Origin: an uncultured Acidobacteriota bacterium
GTDB lineage: Bacteria; Acidobacteriota; Blastocatellia; Pyrinomonadales; Pyrinomonadaceae
Direction of reading: 5' to 3'
Assembly: GCA_937859595.1 (NCBI GenBank)
Contig: CALMAH010000030.1
Location: 18,763-82,762, forward strand
Length of the DNA: 64,000 nucleotides
Part shown: piece by piece, positions 33,393 to 43,280 of the stretch
How the letters are laid out: every line of letters begins with the position of its first letter
Numbering within the stretch: position 1 is the stretch's first letter
Made by a program: the position numbers and the translations under genes
Notes under the pieces: generated by a model
Databases searched by the model: none
Told to the model about the DNA's origin: nothing
What the model saw: only the letters and a program-made list of their open reading frames with translations

Positions 33393-34526
33393 CTAGCTGA
33401 GCGCCTGATCCAGATCCCGGATGATGTCTTCGACGTCCTCGATCCCAACCGAGACCCTTACGAGACCATCGCTGATTCCAAGTTTATCGCGCTTCTCTTG
33501 CGGAACGGAAGCGTGCGTCATGGTTGCCGGATGTGAGATCAACGACTCTACCCCGCCAAGACTTTCCCCGAGAGTACACAGTTTGACGTTTTCCAGGACC
33601 TTTTTTGCGTTCTCGAGCGAGCCCGTCTCAAATGCGACCATCCCTCCAAAACCAGTTTGCTGTCGCTTTGCCAGCTCGTGCTGCGGATGAGAGGCTAGGC
33701 CCGGATAATATACCTTTTCCACCTTTGGATGTTCTGCAAGAAAGTTTGCCACCGCACGGCCGTTCGCATCGTGCGCTTCCATCCTCACCGCCAGGGTCTT
33801 TGTACCTCGAAGCACAAGGAAGGAGTCGAACGGAGATAGGATCGCTCCGACACTATTCTGGATGAAACCGATCCATTCGGCATCCTTTTCGTCGTTTAGA
33901 GCTACGAAGCCTCCGACGCTGTCCGAATGTCCGTTGAGATATTTGGTCGTTGAGTGCACCACGATGTCAACCCCTAGGTCTATCGGCCGTTGAAAATACG
34001 GTGACATGAATGTATTGTCGCAGGCAACTCGCACACCTCGGGAGTGAGCAAGATCGGAAACCGCCTTAAGATCCGTAACCGTCATTACCGGATTCGTTGG
34101 GGTCTCTACAAATACCAGCCGGGTTTTTTCACGAAAGGCGGCCTCGACCGCGTGGATATCCGAAGTGTCGACAAGGTCAAACTCGACACCGTAATTTCGC
34201 AATACCCTATCAAAAAGGCGATATGTCCCGCCATAGGTGTTGTCGCCAAGGATCACATGTTCACCCGATCTGACTAGCTTGAGCACAGCGTCTATAGCAG
34301 ACATCCCGGAGGCAAAGGCAAACCCAAATCTGGCATTCTCGAGTGCGGCAATATTGCGTTCGAGTGCAGAACGGGTCGGATTTTGCGTACGGGCATATTC
34401 ATAGCCCTTGTGCCGGCCTAGACCTTCCTGTGCATAAGTGGACGTCTGGTAAATCGGAACGCTGACCGCGCCCGTGGCGGTGTCAGGCTCATTGCCGGCA
34501 TGGATCGCAGTTGTAGAGAAGCCCAT
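33393..34526 (-). CDS. Cystathionine gamma-synthase/gamma-lyase (PLP)
   Basis: The protein is 377 residues. TTAIHAGNEPD at the N-terminus, YEYARTQNPTRSALERNIAA, FASGMSAIDAVL, VETPTNPVM and the PLP-lysine motif STTKYLNGHSD (around residue 195) define the Cys/Met metabolism PLP family, with LISHPATMTHASVP near the end. Members make cystathionine from acyl-homoserine (MetB) or cleave it (gamma-lyase); sequence alone does not separate these. It is upstream of nothing in its own strand except a 162-base gap from leuD. Confidence 0.88.
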   Translation of the reverse strand: MGFSTTAIHAGNEPDTATGAVSVPIYQTSTYAQEGLGRHKGYEYARTQNPTRSALERNIAALENARFGFAFASGMSAIDAVLKLVRSGEHVILGDNTYGGTYRLFDRVLRNYGVEFDLVDTSDIHAVEAAFREKTRLVFVETPTNPVMTVTDLKAVSDLAHSRGVRVACDNTFMSPYFQRPIDLGVDIVVHSTTKYLNGHSDSVGGFVALNDEKDAEWIGFIQNSVGAILSPFDSFLVLRGTKTLAVRMEAHDANGRAVANFLAEHPKVEKVYYPGLASHPQHELAKRQQTGFGGMVAFETGSLENAKKVLENVKLCTLGESLGGVESLISHPATMTHASVPQEKRDKLGISDGLVRVSVGIEDVEDIIRDLDQALS

Positions 34527-34688
34527 ATACGCGCGACTTGGCGGTGATCGGAGTCGGAGTAGAACTGATGTATTCTTACGGAAATTTGATTCAAATCCGC
34601 GTAATTACAAGCTTTTATGGTAACTTGAGCCTTGTAAAAAAGCAAACAGACGAGTAGACGCGGCCGGGACGGAATATAATGCTCAAAA

Positions 34689-35288
34689 CTAGAATCGATA
34701 TATAGGCATTGAATCCCTTTCAAAGGTGCTGATCGCCGCTTCGTGACGAAGAGTGAAGTCTATATCGTCCATGCCGGACAACAGAGACTCTTTTCGAAAC
34801 GGATCTATTTCAAATCTGACGGCGAGACCGGCTCCCGAAACAATCTGATCTTCGAGATCCACTGACAACTTTAGCCCTTCATCTGAAGTTGAAAGTTTGA
34901 TCAACTCATCGACGATCGGCTCGGGAAGACTCACCGGCAGCAGGCCGTTCTTGAGACTGTTGTCGAAAAAGATATCTGCAAAACCGGACGCGATGATCAC
35001 CCGAAAACCGTAGTCCAGCAAACTCCACGGCGCGTGTTCTCTCGACGATCCACATCCGAAGTTTGCACCGGTGATCAAGATTGAAGATGTGGCATATTTC
35101 GGATCATTGAGAACAAATCCGGGATCCGGGCTTCCGTCAGGCAAGAACCGCCAGTTGAAAAAAAGGAATTCTCCATAGCCCGAACGGTCCGTTCGCTTCA
35201 GGAATTGTTTTGGGATTATTTGGTCCGTATCGATATTCGCAAGACCGATCGCTACGGCCCTTCCTGTATGTTTGACAAAAGGCGTCAT
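34689..35288 (-). CDS. leuD: 3-isopropylmalate dehydratase small subunit
   Basis: The protein is 199 residues, the normal LeuD length. ANIDTDQIIPKQFLKRTDRS, FGCGSSREHAPWSLLDYGFR and FADIFFDNSLKNGLLP are the swivel-domain signatures. With LeuC it isomerises 2-isopropylmalate to 3-isopropylmalate in leucine synthesis. It is last in the leuABCD operon, 4 bases after leuC. Confidence 0.95.
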   Translation of the reverse strand: MTPFVKHTGRAVAIGLANIDTDQIIPKQFLKRTDRSGYGEFLFFNWRFLPDGSPDPGFVLNDPKYATSSILITGANFGCGSSREHAPWSLLDYGFRVIIASGFADIFFDNSLKNGLLPVSLPEPIVDELIKLSTSDEGLKLSVDLEDQIVSGAGLAVRFEIDPFRKESLLSGMDDIDFTLRHEAAISTFERDSMPIYRF

Positions 35289-35292
35289 TGCT

Positions 35293-36690
35293 CTAGCTCC
35301 TGAACTTCCAGTTTCTTACGTCCACTAAATGCCCCGCGATGGCCGCTGCCGCCGCCATTGAAGGGCTGACGAGGTGGGTTCTGCCCCCGCGTCCCTGCCG
35401 TCCCTCAAAATTCCTGTTGCTGGTAGAGGCACAGCGTTCTCCCTCGCCTAGCACGTCGTCGTTCATTGCCAGACACATTGAGCAGCCGGCATCGCGCCAC
35501 TCAAACCCCGCCTCGACGAATATCTCTGCCAGCCCTTCCTGTTCAGCCTGAAGCTTTATTTGCATCGAACCCGGTACGACCATAGCGTTTACACCGGATG
35601 CAACCCGATAACCTCTCGCCACGCGTGCCGCGTCGCGTAGGTCTTCGATCCGGGCATTAGTGCACGAACCGATGAACGCCCTATCGATCACGATCCCTTC
35701 GATCGGCTGCGACGGTTCAAGGCCCATATATTCCAACGCTTTGATATATGAGGCCTCGTCGCGGCCCATTGCAGGTTCCGGAACGGCCTCTGTCACCATA
35801 ACGGACATTTCCGGCGACGTTCCCCAGGTTACGAACGGAGCAAGTTCGCCTGCGTCGATCTCAACGGTCCGGTCGTAAACGGCATCCGGATCTGATTGCA
35901 ACGACCGCCAATGATCAACAGCCCGCTCCCAATTTTCCCCCTTTGGAGCAAACGGACGTCCCTCCAGGTAGTCGAACGTTGTATCGTCCGGAGCGATCAT
36001 TCCCGCTCTCGCACCTGCCTCTATGCTCATATTACAGACTGTCATCCTTCCCTCCATAGAAAGCGAGCGGATCGCCTTGCCTGTATATTCGATCACACAG
36101 CCTGTTCCTCCATTTGTACCGATACGATTGATGACGGCAAGAATCAGATCCTTTGCAGTTACCCCAAACGGCAAGTCTCCTTCAACGTTCACCCGAAGGT
36201 TGTCGGCCTTGGTCTGTGGAAGCGTCTGGGTGGCCAACACATGTTCTACCTCAGTTGTACCTATCCCGAAAGCTAATGCGCCGAACGCTCCGTGCGTTGA
36301 CGTATGCGAATCTCCACAAACGATCGTAAGTCCGGGCTGCGTCATCCCTTGCTCGGGACCCAGGACGTGAACAATTCCCTGCTCGATCCTGTCAAGATCG
36401 AACAGCCGTATGCCGAACTCGGAGCAGTTCCTTCTCAGCGTCTCTACCTGGTTCCATGCGACCTTGTCAGGAAACGGAAGACTACGGTTCAGGGTCGGGA
36501 TCGCGTGATCAACGGTTGCAAATGTTAGATCCGGGCGGCGAACCCGACGCCCATTTGACCTAAGACCATCGAAGGCTTGCGGCGAGGTAACTTCGTGGAT
36601 CAGGTGAAGGTCAATATATAGCAATGTCGGCCGGCCGGGCTCCCGGTGGACGATATGCCGTTCCCAGATCTTGTCGTAAAGCGTCCTCAT
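35293..36690 (-). CDS. leuC: 3-isopropylmalate dehydratase large subunit
   Basis: The protein is 465 residues, full length. The start [32 protein letters not shown], and the 4Fe-4S cysteines in [14 protein letters not shown] and [11 protein letters not shown] are typical bacterial-type LeuC. It forms the aconitase-like catalytic subunit with LeuD. Three bases separate it from leuB upstream and four from leuD downstream. Confidence 0.95.
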   Translation of the reverse strand: MRTLYDKIWERHIVHREPGRPTLLYIDLHLIHEVTSPQAFDGLRSNGRRVRRPDLTFATVDHAIPTLNRSLPFPDKVAWNQVETLRRNCSEFGIRLFDLDRIEQGIVHVLGPEQGMTQPGLTIVCGDSHTSTHGAFGALAFGIGTTEVEHVLATQTLPQTKADNLRVNVEGDLPFGVTAKDLILAVINRIGTNGGTGCVIEYTGKAIRSLSMEGRMTVCNMSIEAGARAGMIAPDDTTFDYLEGRPFAPKGENWERAVDHWRSLQSDPDAVYDRTVEIDAGELAPFVTWGTSPEMSVMVTEAVPEPAMGRDEASYIKALEYMGLEPSQPIEGIVIDRAFIGSCTNARIEDLRDAARVARGYRVASGVNAMVVPGSMQIKLQAEQEGLAEIFVEAGFEWRDAGCSMCLAMNDDVLGEGERCASTSNRNFEGRQGRGGRTHLVSPSMAAAAAIAGHLVDVRNWKFRS

Positions 36691-36693
36691 CAG

Positions 36694-37791
36694 TTATACC
36701 GCGTAGTAGGCAAAGCTAAGGTTTGACATCTCTATCGAACGCTCGGCCACCAGATCGCCCATCTCTGAGGTAGAGACCAAGGTTTCGTTTCCGACTCCCG
36801 AAATATCTCTAGTTCTGAATCCTTCATCAAGAGCCCTTTCGATACCCATTTCAATGCAATCTGCCGCTGCCGTCTGCCCAAATGTCTCTCGCAACATCAT
36901 TGCCGCCGATGCGATCGCCCCGATCGGATTGGCAACCCCCAGGCCGGCTATGTCCGGCGCCGAGCCATGAACCGGCTCATAAAGATCGACCCGACCGCCA
37001 ATAGTTGCCGACGCCAACATCCCCAGGGAGCCAGTAAGTACCGCCGCTTCATCCGAAAGTATGTCACCGAACATGTTTTCCGTCAGAAGCACATCGAACC
37101 GTCGCGGATCGGTAACCAGGTGCATCGCACAAGCGTCGACATAAAGATGTTCGACCTCTACTCCGGGAAATTCAGCCGCTACGTCGTCAACGGTCTCGCG
37201 CCATAGACGCGATGTTTCGAGCACATTCGCCTTGTCCACCGACGTAAGCCTCTGTCGCCGTCCCGCGGCGGCCTTGAATGCGATCCGGGCAACTCGGCGA
37301 ATTTCGTCCCGTGTATATGTCATCGTATTGAACGCTTCGTTGCCATCGTCGCGGATCCCACGAGGCTCGCCGAAATAAAGCCCGCCGAGAAGTTCACGCA
37401 CGATCAATAGGTCGGTGCCTTCGAATATCTCACGACGCAAAGGTGATGACGAAAGGAGAGCAGGCACCGCTCGCGAAGGTCGAAGATTAGCAAAACCGCC
37501 AAGGAGTTTCCGGAGTGCCAGCAAGCCCGATTCCGGACGGTGTTCCGGGAGCACATGGTCGAATTCCGGATCGCCCACGGCCCCGAGAATCACGGCATCA
37601 GCCGCAAGACATGCTTCCGACGTCTCGGCAGGCAACGGAGAACCCGCATCTTTCAGTGCCGCCCCGCCGACAGACGCATACTCGACCGACAGCGGCAATG
37701 AGTGAGTGTCACAGACAACACGAAGCACCTTTGCGGCTTCGTTCACAACTTCAGGGCCGACACCGTCGCCGGGCAAAATGACTACTTTCAT
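36694..37791 (-). CDS. leuB: 3-isopropylmalate dehydrogenase
   Basis: The protein is 365 residues. The start KVVILPGDGVGPEVV, RELLGGLYFGEPRGI, VDKANVLETSRLWRETV and LYEPVHGSAPDIAGLGVANP are LeuB signatures, with acidic metal ligands in VLTENMFGDILSDEAA. It oxidises 3-isopropylmalate with NAD to the leucine keto-acid precursor. Second in the operon, 8 bases after leuA. Confidence 0.95.
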   Translation of the reverse strand: MKVVILPGDGVGPEVVNEAAKVLRVVCDTHSLPLSVEYASVGGAALKDAGSPLPAETSEACLAADAVILGAVGDPEFDHVLPEHRPESGLLALRKLLGGFANLRPSRAVPALLSSSPLRREIFEGTDLLIVRELLGGLYFGEPRGIRDDGNEAFNTMTYTRDEIRRVARIAFKAAAGRRQRLTSVDKANVLETSRLWRETVDDVAAEFPGVEVEHLYVDACAMHLVTDPRRFDVLLTENMFGDILSDEAAVLTGSLGMLASATIGGRVDLYEPVHGSAPDIAGLGVANPIGAIASAAMMLRETFGQTAAADCIEMGIERALDEGFRTRDISGVGNETLVSTSEMGDLVAERSIEMSNLSFAYYAV

Positions 37792-37799
37792 AAAGATCG

Positions 37800-38972
37800 T
37801 TAGGCAGCGACGGCTGCCGGAAAATTGATCGGCGCGATCGCGATCAGGTCCTGATCGTATATATTTTTCTTCTTGTCCGCTAAGGCAACGAAACGGTTGT
37901 AAACCTCGCCGATATCGCTGCTGTCGATCTGCAATCCGAGTTCTTCATACCTAGCTAGCAACGCATGACGACCCGAATGTTTGCCAAGTACAATGCTGCT
38001 CTTTGGAACGCCTACCGACTCCGGCGTCATTATCTCGTAGCAAAGCGGATTGCTCAGCACTCCGTGCTGGTGAATTCCCGCCTCATGAGCAAAAGCGTTT
38101 CGGCCGACGATGGCCTTGTTCGGCTGTACGCCAAAACTGATTATCGTGGAAAGCAACTGGCTTGTAGGGTACAGCTCCCGCGTTTCGATACGGTGTTCTA
38201 CCGGCAGCCGATCTGCCCGGACCGTGCATGCCATGATAAATTCCTCGAGAGACGCATTTCCCGCCCGCTCTCCGATTCCGTTGATCGTACATTCGACCTG
38301 CGACGCTCCTGCTTCAACCGCGGCGATGCTGTTCGCCACCGCGAGTCCGAGATCGTTGTGGCAATGAACACTTATCTCGACATCCCTGCCGCCCACCACC
38401 TTTTCTCTGACCGTGCGAACGATCCCGGCAAACTCTGAAGGTAGTGTATAACCAACCGTATCAGGAACGTTGAGTACCGTCGCCCCTTCTTCGACCGCGA
38501 CCGAAAAGACCTCGCACAGGAAATCGATATCCGAACGGGTCGCGTCCTCGGCTGAGAACTCGACATCGTCAGCATAAGACGCTGCTCGACGAACCGCATT
38601 TCTCGTCATCGCGATCACCTCATCGCGGGTCTTTTTCAACTTGTACTCAAGGTGGATGTCCGAAGTTGCCACAAAGGTGTGAATTCTCGGTTTTGCCGCC
38701 TTTTGTAATGCGTCGGCAGCTCTGTCTATATCGGCGTCCACTGTCCGGCAAAGAGCCGCTACCGCTGCGCTCCGGCACTCTTCAGAAACCGCCTTCACGG
38801 CTTCGTAGTCGCCGTCGGATGCGATCGGGAACCCGGCTTCTATTATGTCAACGCCGAGCCGCTCCAGTTGCGCGGCCATGGTGACCTTTTCTTCAAGATG
38901 CATCGAGCATCCCGGCGATTGCTCGCCATCGCGAAGTGTCGTATCGAAGATTCTTATCCGTTTCACTTTCAT
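37800..38972 (-). CDS. leuA: 2-isopropylmalate synthase, short form without regulatory domain
   Basis: The protein is 390 residues. [49 protein letters not shown] metal site ([16 protein letters not shown]), and [17 protein letters not shown] are those of LeuA. The chain ends soon after the subdomains ([15 protein letters not shown]); the C-terminal allosteric domain of about 120 residues found in standard LeuA is absent. Leucine feedback through that domain is therefore not expected. Homocitrate or citramalate synthases share the fold, but gene order with leuBCD supports LeuA. First gene of the operon. Confidence 0.88.
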   Translation of the reverse strand: MKVKRIRIFDTTLRDGEQSPGCSMHLEEKVTMAAQLERLGVDIIEAGFPIASDGDYEAVKAVSEECRSAAVAALCRTVDADIDRAADALQKAAKPRIHTFVATSDIHLEYKLKKTRDEVIAMTRNAVRRAASYADDVEFSAEDATRSDIDFLCEVFSVAVEEGATVLNVPDTVGYTLPSEFAGIVRTVREKVVGGRDVEISVHCHNDLGLAVANSIAAVEAGASQVECTINGIGERAGNASLEEFIMACTVRADRLPVEHRIETRELYPTSQLLSTIISFGVQPNKAIVGRNAFAHEAGIHQHGVLSNPLCYEIMTPESVGVPKSSIVLGKHSGRHALLARYEELGLQIDSSDIGEVYNRFVALADKKKNIYDQDLIAIAPINFPAAVAA

Positions 38973-39085
38973 ATTCTCAACCTGTCATCACTTATTTCAA
39001 ATTCTTGTGCGAACTTGATTCGCAGAGCCGTGGAGCCAATAGTCCGCATCGTAACCCTCGGCGAAAAACAAAGTCAAGCTTATGT

Positions 39086-39124
39086 ATTTGCAAATTCAAT
39101 AATAGATGTTTATATTTCAATAAG
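39086..39124. promoter_or_regulatory. AT-rich divergent regulatory region of leuA and lysR-type gene
   Basis: The 261-base divergent region contains the palindrome ATTTGCAAAT (39086-39095) and two copies of TTCAATAA (39095-39102 and 39117-39124) in an AT-rich patch. LysR-type proteins usually bind such dyads between divergent genes. On the minus strand a TTGACT -35-like box follows. No leucine-rich leader peptide is seen, so attenuation by that route is not supported. Confidence 0.35.
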
Positions 39125-39233
39125 CAGGAAACGGACAGTTATACCTATTCAACACTTACGTTATACTCTTTGCCGAACCGGATATAGCGAAAGACCTTTT
39201 CCCGTTATTTTTTGGCACTCGAGGACCTACGGA

Positions 39234-40112
39234 ATGGACATAAATCAGCTTGAAGTTTTGGTTGCGGTCGCGCGGGAAAAGAGTTTTTCGCGCGCGGCTG
39301 AGGTGCTCGAAAGAACGCAGCCTGCCGTAAGTCAGGCAATAAGACGTCTGGAACAGGATGTCGGTGAAAAGTTGTTTGACCGGTCATCTAAGGACGGTAC
39401 GCTCACATATGCCGGCGAATTGCTTGTGGATTACGCGAAGCAGATGCTCAATCTGCGGCATTCTGCCCAGGCTGCGATAAAGGAGATGCGGAACTTGCAT
39501 ACCGGCAAGGTAACCATTAGCGCAAATGAGCATACCGTTTTTTTTCTCCTTCCCGTGATCGCGGAGTACAGGAAACAGCATCCGAATATTAAGATCGAGG
39601 TAAGAAGAGGTGTGGCAAGCCGCATCCCGAAAGAGATCACCGCACGCGAGGTCGAGCTTGGGATCATTTCTTTCAAACCGGCGGATGAGACCGTGCGTTC
39701 GGTTCCGGTTCTTAACGACCAATTGTTACTGATCGTATCGCCCGAGCATTGGCTTGCAGGGAAACGTTCGGTGTCGATACGCGACCTGGGGAAGGAGACG
39801 TTTATCGCCCATAATGCACCCTCGCCGTATCGCAAACTGGTGATCGAGACATTTGAGAACAATAGCACCCCACTCAATATCTCGGTCGAATTGCCCTCTT
39901 TGGAGGCGATAAAGCGGCTGGTGGAGGCGGGGGTCGGCATTGCAATGGTACCGAGCCTTGCGGCAACGTCTGAGATCGCCTCAGGCCGAATTGTCGGTCT
40001 TTCGATCTCTGAGATCAAACTGGAGAGAAAACTCCATATTGTTTATCGACGCCGGTCCGTGCTTTCACATGCAGCTCAGGAATTTATCAGGATAGCGAAA
40101 GAGATGAGATAG
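39234..40112 (+). CDS. LysR-family transcriptional regulator
   Basis: The protein is 292 residues from ATG 39234. The N-terminal winged HTH is standard (MDINQLEVLVAVAREKSFSR, AAEVLERTQPAVSQAIRRLE, FDRS). The effector-binding domain has TISANEHTVFFLLPVIAEY, LGIISFKPADETV and LVEAGVGIAMVPSLAA. It is divergent from leuA, and a role in controlling the leucine operon is a reasonable inference from position. The ligand is unknown; CysB/CysL/CbbR-type subgroups cannot be told apart here. Confidence 0.9.
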   Translation: MDINQLEVLVAVAREKSFSRAAEVLERTQPAVSQAIRRLEQDVGEKLFDRSSKDGTLTYAGELLVDYAKQMLNLRHSAQAAIKEMRNLHTGKVTISANEHTVFFLLPVIAEYRKQHPNIKIEVRRGVASRIPKEITAREVELGIISFKPADETVRSVPVLNDQLLLIVSPEHWLAGKRSVSIRDLGKETFIAHNAPSPYRKLVIETFENNSTPLNISVELPSLEAIKRLVEAGVGIAMVPSLAATSEIASGRIVGLSISEIKLERKLHIVYRRRSVLSHAAQEFIRIAKEMR

Positions 40113-40319
40113 AAACGGCGGTCGGCGGACGTAGAAAGATCGAGCCTTTCATAAATTCGAGTCGTGACCCTATTTTCTTGGACTTGTTTGGGATAGAATA
40201 TTTTTGTTCATTTAAGCTCGACAACTGATATTTTTCAGAGATTCGCCTTCCTCACCGAATTGAGACGGTATCGGTTTATCCAAAAACGGGGATGAGAGGC
40301 CTTTGGCCGCCAATATATT

Positions 40320-41441
40320 ATGTTTGATCAGTTCACACTGGGTATTGAGGAAGAGTTCCAGATCGTCGATCCGACCACACGGGAGCTAAAATCTCACGTG
40401 ACCGAGATCCTTGAAGAGGGTAAGCTCCTTCTTGGTGAAAAGGTAAAGCCCGAGATGATCCAATCGATGATCGAGGTTGGCACCGGGGTCTGCCGCAATA
40501 TTGAGGAAGCCCGCGAAGACATCACCAAGCTCCGGTGTATAGTTTCGGGGCTCGCCCGCCGTAAAGGACTAGCCATTGTCGCCGCTTCAACACATCCCTT
40601 TTCTAAATGGTCGGAACAGCAGATCTATGAAGGCGACCGCTATCGCCTCCTTATAGACGAACTGCAGATGGTCGCGCGGAGTCTTCTCATCTTCGGGGTC
40701 CATGTCCATGTCGGTGTTCCCGATCTGGACCGCCGGATCCATATAATGAACGCGGCAAGATATTTCCTGCCCCACGTTCTGGCTATGACCACGTCATCGC
40801 CTTTCTGGCTGGGGTTCAATACCGGATTGAAGTCATATCGCTCTGAGGTATTTAAGAAGTTTCCCCGTACGGACATCCCTGACCATTTCGAATCGTATCA
40901 GCAGTTTCAGAGCTATGTCGATCTTCTGGTCAAAATGAACTGTATCCAGGACGGATCAAAGATCTGGTGGGACGTCAGGCCGCACTGCATATTCCCCACC
41001 CTTGAGTTTCGTGTTTGCGACATTCCGACACGCGTTGACGATACCATCGCCGTTGCCGCTCTGTTCCAGGCCATCGTTGCAAAACTGAATGTCCTCATCG
41101 AAAAGAATCTGGGTTTTCGGCTTTACCATCGCCGGCTGATACAGGAAAACAAGTGGCGGGCAGTCAGATACGGCCTGGATGGTAAATTGCTCGATCTTGG
41201 CAAACAAAAAGAGGTGCCGGTAAAAGACCTGATCCGGGAGTTGTTGGATTTTGTTGACGAGGTCCTCGATCCACTCGGTTCTCGTAAGGAGGTCGAGCAT
41301 GTTCATACCATGCTTGAACGCGGCACGTCTGCGGATGAGCAGATACGCGTTTACGAAGAGACCGGCGGCGACTTTAACGCCGTTGTCGACCTATTGATGG
41401 AGAACACCCTGGAGAATGTCCCCGAAGAGTGCTTTGATTAG
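40320..41441 (+). CDS. ybdK: Carboxylate-amine ligase, YbdK/GCS2 family
   Basis: The protein is 373 residues. FTLGIEEEFQIVDPTTREL, MIEVGTGVCRNIEEAREDI, GVHVHVGVPD and WWDVRPHCIFPTLEFRVCDIP are signatures of the glutamate-cysteine ligase 2 family. Members form gamma-glutamyl or related amide bonds with ATP; YbdK itself is a weak gamma-glutamyl-cysteine ligase. Substrate here is not known. The 207 bases upstream hold no gene. Its stop overlaps the stop of the convergent SIMPL gene. Confidence 0.88.
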   Translation: MFDQFTLGIEEEFQIVDPTTRELKSHVTEILEEGKLLLGEKVKPEMIQSMIEVGTGVCRNIEEAREDITKLRCIVSGLARRKGLAIVAASTHPFSKWSEQQIYEGDRYRLLIDELQMVARSLLIFGVHVHVGVPDLDRRIHIMNAARYFLPHVLAMTTSSPFWLGFNTGLKSYRSEVFKKFPRTDIPDHFESYQQFQSYVDLLVKMNCIQDGSKIWWDVRPHCIFPTLEFRVCDIPTRVDDTIAVAALFQAIVAKLNVLIEKNLGFRLYHRRLIQENKWRAVRYGLDGKLLDLGKQKEVPVKDLIRELLDFVDEVLDPLGSRKEVEHVHTMLERGTSADEQIRVYEETGGDFNAVVDLLMENTLENVPEECFD

Positions 41442-42232
41442 TCGATCAAAAAGGTCACTGTGACGCTTGCCTCAATGTTGATCGAGCCCGCCGAAAAGGC
41501 CGCAAGGTTCGAAGAATCTGGTACCCCTACGCCTTGAGATCGCCCGGACGTCATGACGTTCACTGCGTTGGAGGTCACATTCGCAGTTGAAAAATAACGG
41601 TCTGAGGCAGTCCCCTCGCTGATCCGCAACGCTTTCCTAACGTTTTGGCCTATCGCCGCAGTCATCGCCCTCGCTTTCTCATGAGCCGCTTTCATAGCCA
41701 TTTCGCGGGCCGTCTCGCGAAGTTCGATTATCCTCGAACTTTCGAATCTCACCGTCGAGATCTCTGTCGGGTCCACATCGAGGATCTCATTAAAGACCAG
41801 GTCAAACAATTCAAGTTTCTTTAACCTGATCGTTACAGACCGCGACACCTCGTAACCCTGAAAAACACGAGTTCCGATCTCGTCGCCGTCTTCGTCATAA
41901 ATTCGTTGCTGCGGATCGCGGATGGAAATATATTTCTTCGAAACAGAGATATTGTTCGTAATGATGTCTTCTTGCGGAATCGAATACCTTCTCGCGATCT
42001 GAAGCATCTTCGCAACCCCCTCCTCATTCTCCTTTCGGGCGGACTGCAGATCCTTATCCAGCTTGGTAAAATCCACAGAAATAGTCGCCGTGTCGGGCTC
42101 GACAATGATCTCTGCTCGTCCCGTAACCGTGATGTGCGGCACCGAAAGATCAACGGTGGACTGAGCTGGCGTTGCTGCAGCGAAATGCAGAAAGCCGATG
42201 CCCGAGACGAATGCAAATAGAGTACTTTTCAT
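41438..42232 (-). CDS. SIMPL (DUF541) domain exported protein
   Basis: The protein is 264 residues from ATG 42232, preceded by AAGAAAGAG. A signal peptide (STLFAFVSGIGFLHFAAATPAQ) leads into a SIMPL domain: ITVTGRAEIIVEPDTATISV, DLQSARKENEEGVAKMLQIA, GYEVSRSVTIRLKKLELFD, and ARAMTAAIGQNVRKAL. Such periplasmic proteins are of unclear function; some are linked to oxidative-stress phenotypes. It is downstream of the amidotransferase gene on the same strand. Confidence 0.85.
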   Translation of the reverse strand: MKSTLFAFVSGIGFLHFAAATPAQSTVDLSVPHITVTGRAEIIVEPDTATISVDFTKLDKDLQSARKENEEGVAKMLQIARRYSIPQEDIITNNISVSKKYISIRDPQQRIYDEDGDEIGTRVFQGYEVSRSVTIRLKKLELFDLVFNEILDVDPTEISTVRFESSRIIELRETAREMAMKAAHEKARAMTAAIGQNVRKALRISEGTASDRYFSTANVTSNAVNVMTSGRSQGVGVPDSSNLAAFSAGSINIEASVTVTFLID

Positions 42233-42306
42233 CTCTTTCTTGATAAGACCCCATCCTGAGATGCGGGGGTATCGGATAGGTTGCTTTGTCAGAAAAACGG
42301 ACTTGA

Positions 42307-43272
42307 TCAATTTGTTCGGTGTTCTAACGCAAGGCTAAGGAAATTTTCGAACAGTATGCGTCCGTCGCGGCTTTCGTTCGGATGTTCCCAGCGCGTCGGA
42401 TTTTTCGACCAGTCTTCAAATGATTTTTCCAGATGGAACTGCACACAGTAGATCATCTGCCCATCCGAACGCTTTACCATCATTTGATTGCGGCAAAGAT
42501 ACGAAGTTGCCAGAAGCTTAAACCCCTTGGGAACGCCCAACACCTGAACACCATGGTTCTGCCATACTCGGAGGATATCGTCCTCTTTCGTATAGTCCTG
42601 CCAGATGCCGGACAACTTGTCATCGATCCCATCAAAGATAGGGTCATCCCGGTCAACGATCTTGACAAATCGGTACTGGTACTCCACGACCCTGTCCGAC
42701 CGCCGCTCATGCAGTTCCAATCCGTCTAGTGTTCGAAGTTCCGCACCGAATGATGCTCCGACCAACTGGTGCGAACCGCATATCGCCAGGACAGGCAGCT
42801 TCGTTTCGTGAATAAAATTTCTGAACGACTCCAGATGGGCAGGGTTGTAGTAGTCAAAATCGCTGTAAGTGCCGCTCATAACTATCGCATCAGGTTCGAA
42901 ATCATGGGCTGCTGCCTCTATTTCAGAAAGATGCACCGTAACCGTTTTCGGGCTCTGAACTAGACGGATAACGTTTTGCGCTATGTTGTCGCAGGCAAGC
43001 GTGGAGACCTTTCGCTCAAACCGGAGCTTCGATTCAATGGAAGCCTTCCATTCCTCAATTGCGAGCGGTGAGAGATCAGACTCATACCTGAGCAGACTGT
43101 TAACGATAAGGATCCTGGCATGCTCTATCTTCCGCTCAATCGGCTCATAAAGGCAGAACGTCCGCTTGCTGAATGGGAATGGAAGTTCCTCGGAAGTTGT
43201 GGGTTTGGCGGCGGCGTCGAGCATATCCGTTAAATTCTCCGAAACCTGTAATACATGTTCCGGAACAAACAA
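42307..43272 (-). CDS. Class I glutamine amidotransferase-like protein
   Basis: The protein is 321 residues (an internal ATG at residue 18 is another start). A C-terminal class I GATase fold carries the nucleophile in VLAICGSHQLVGASFG (C165) and the His-Glu pair in YCVQFHLEKS (around 280), so the triad is complete. The first 120 residues are a separate domain. The free-standing form acts with an unknown partner or as a gamma-glutamyl hydrolase; proximity to a YbdK-type ligase makes a gamma-glutamyl substrate attractive but unproven. Confidence 0.8.
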   Translation of the reverse strand: MFVPEHVLQVSENLTDMLDAAAKPTTSEELPFPFSKRTFCLYEPIERKIEHARILIVNSLLRYESDLSPLAIEEWKASIESKLRFERKVSTLACDNIAQNVIRLVQSPKTVTVHLSEIEAAAHDFEPDAIVMSGTYSDFDYYNPAHLESFRNFIHETKLPVLAICGSHQLVGASFGAELRTLDGLELHERRSDRVVEYQYRFVKIVDRDDPIFDGIDDKLSGIWQDYTKEDDILRVWQNHGVQVLGVPKGFKLLATSYLCRNQMMVKRSDGQMIYCVQFHLEKSFEDWSKNPTRWEHPNESRDGRILFENFLSLALEHRTN

Positions 43273-43280
43273 TAATTATA

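Noticed and set aside
38973..39233. Leucine attenuator leader peptide or T-box upstream of leuA
   Set aside because: The only short frame near the start has no Leu codon run, and no T-box sequence or terminator/antiterminator pair is seen.
38868..39233. Upstream extension of the LysR regulator into leuA
   Set aside because: The extension would overlap the start of leuA on the other strand; LysR proteins begin with the MDINQLEVL-type helix at 39234.
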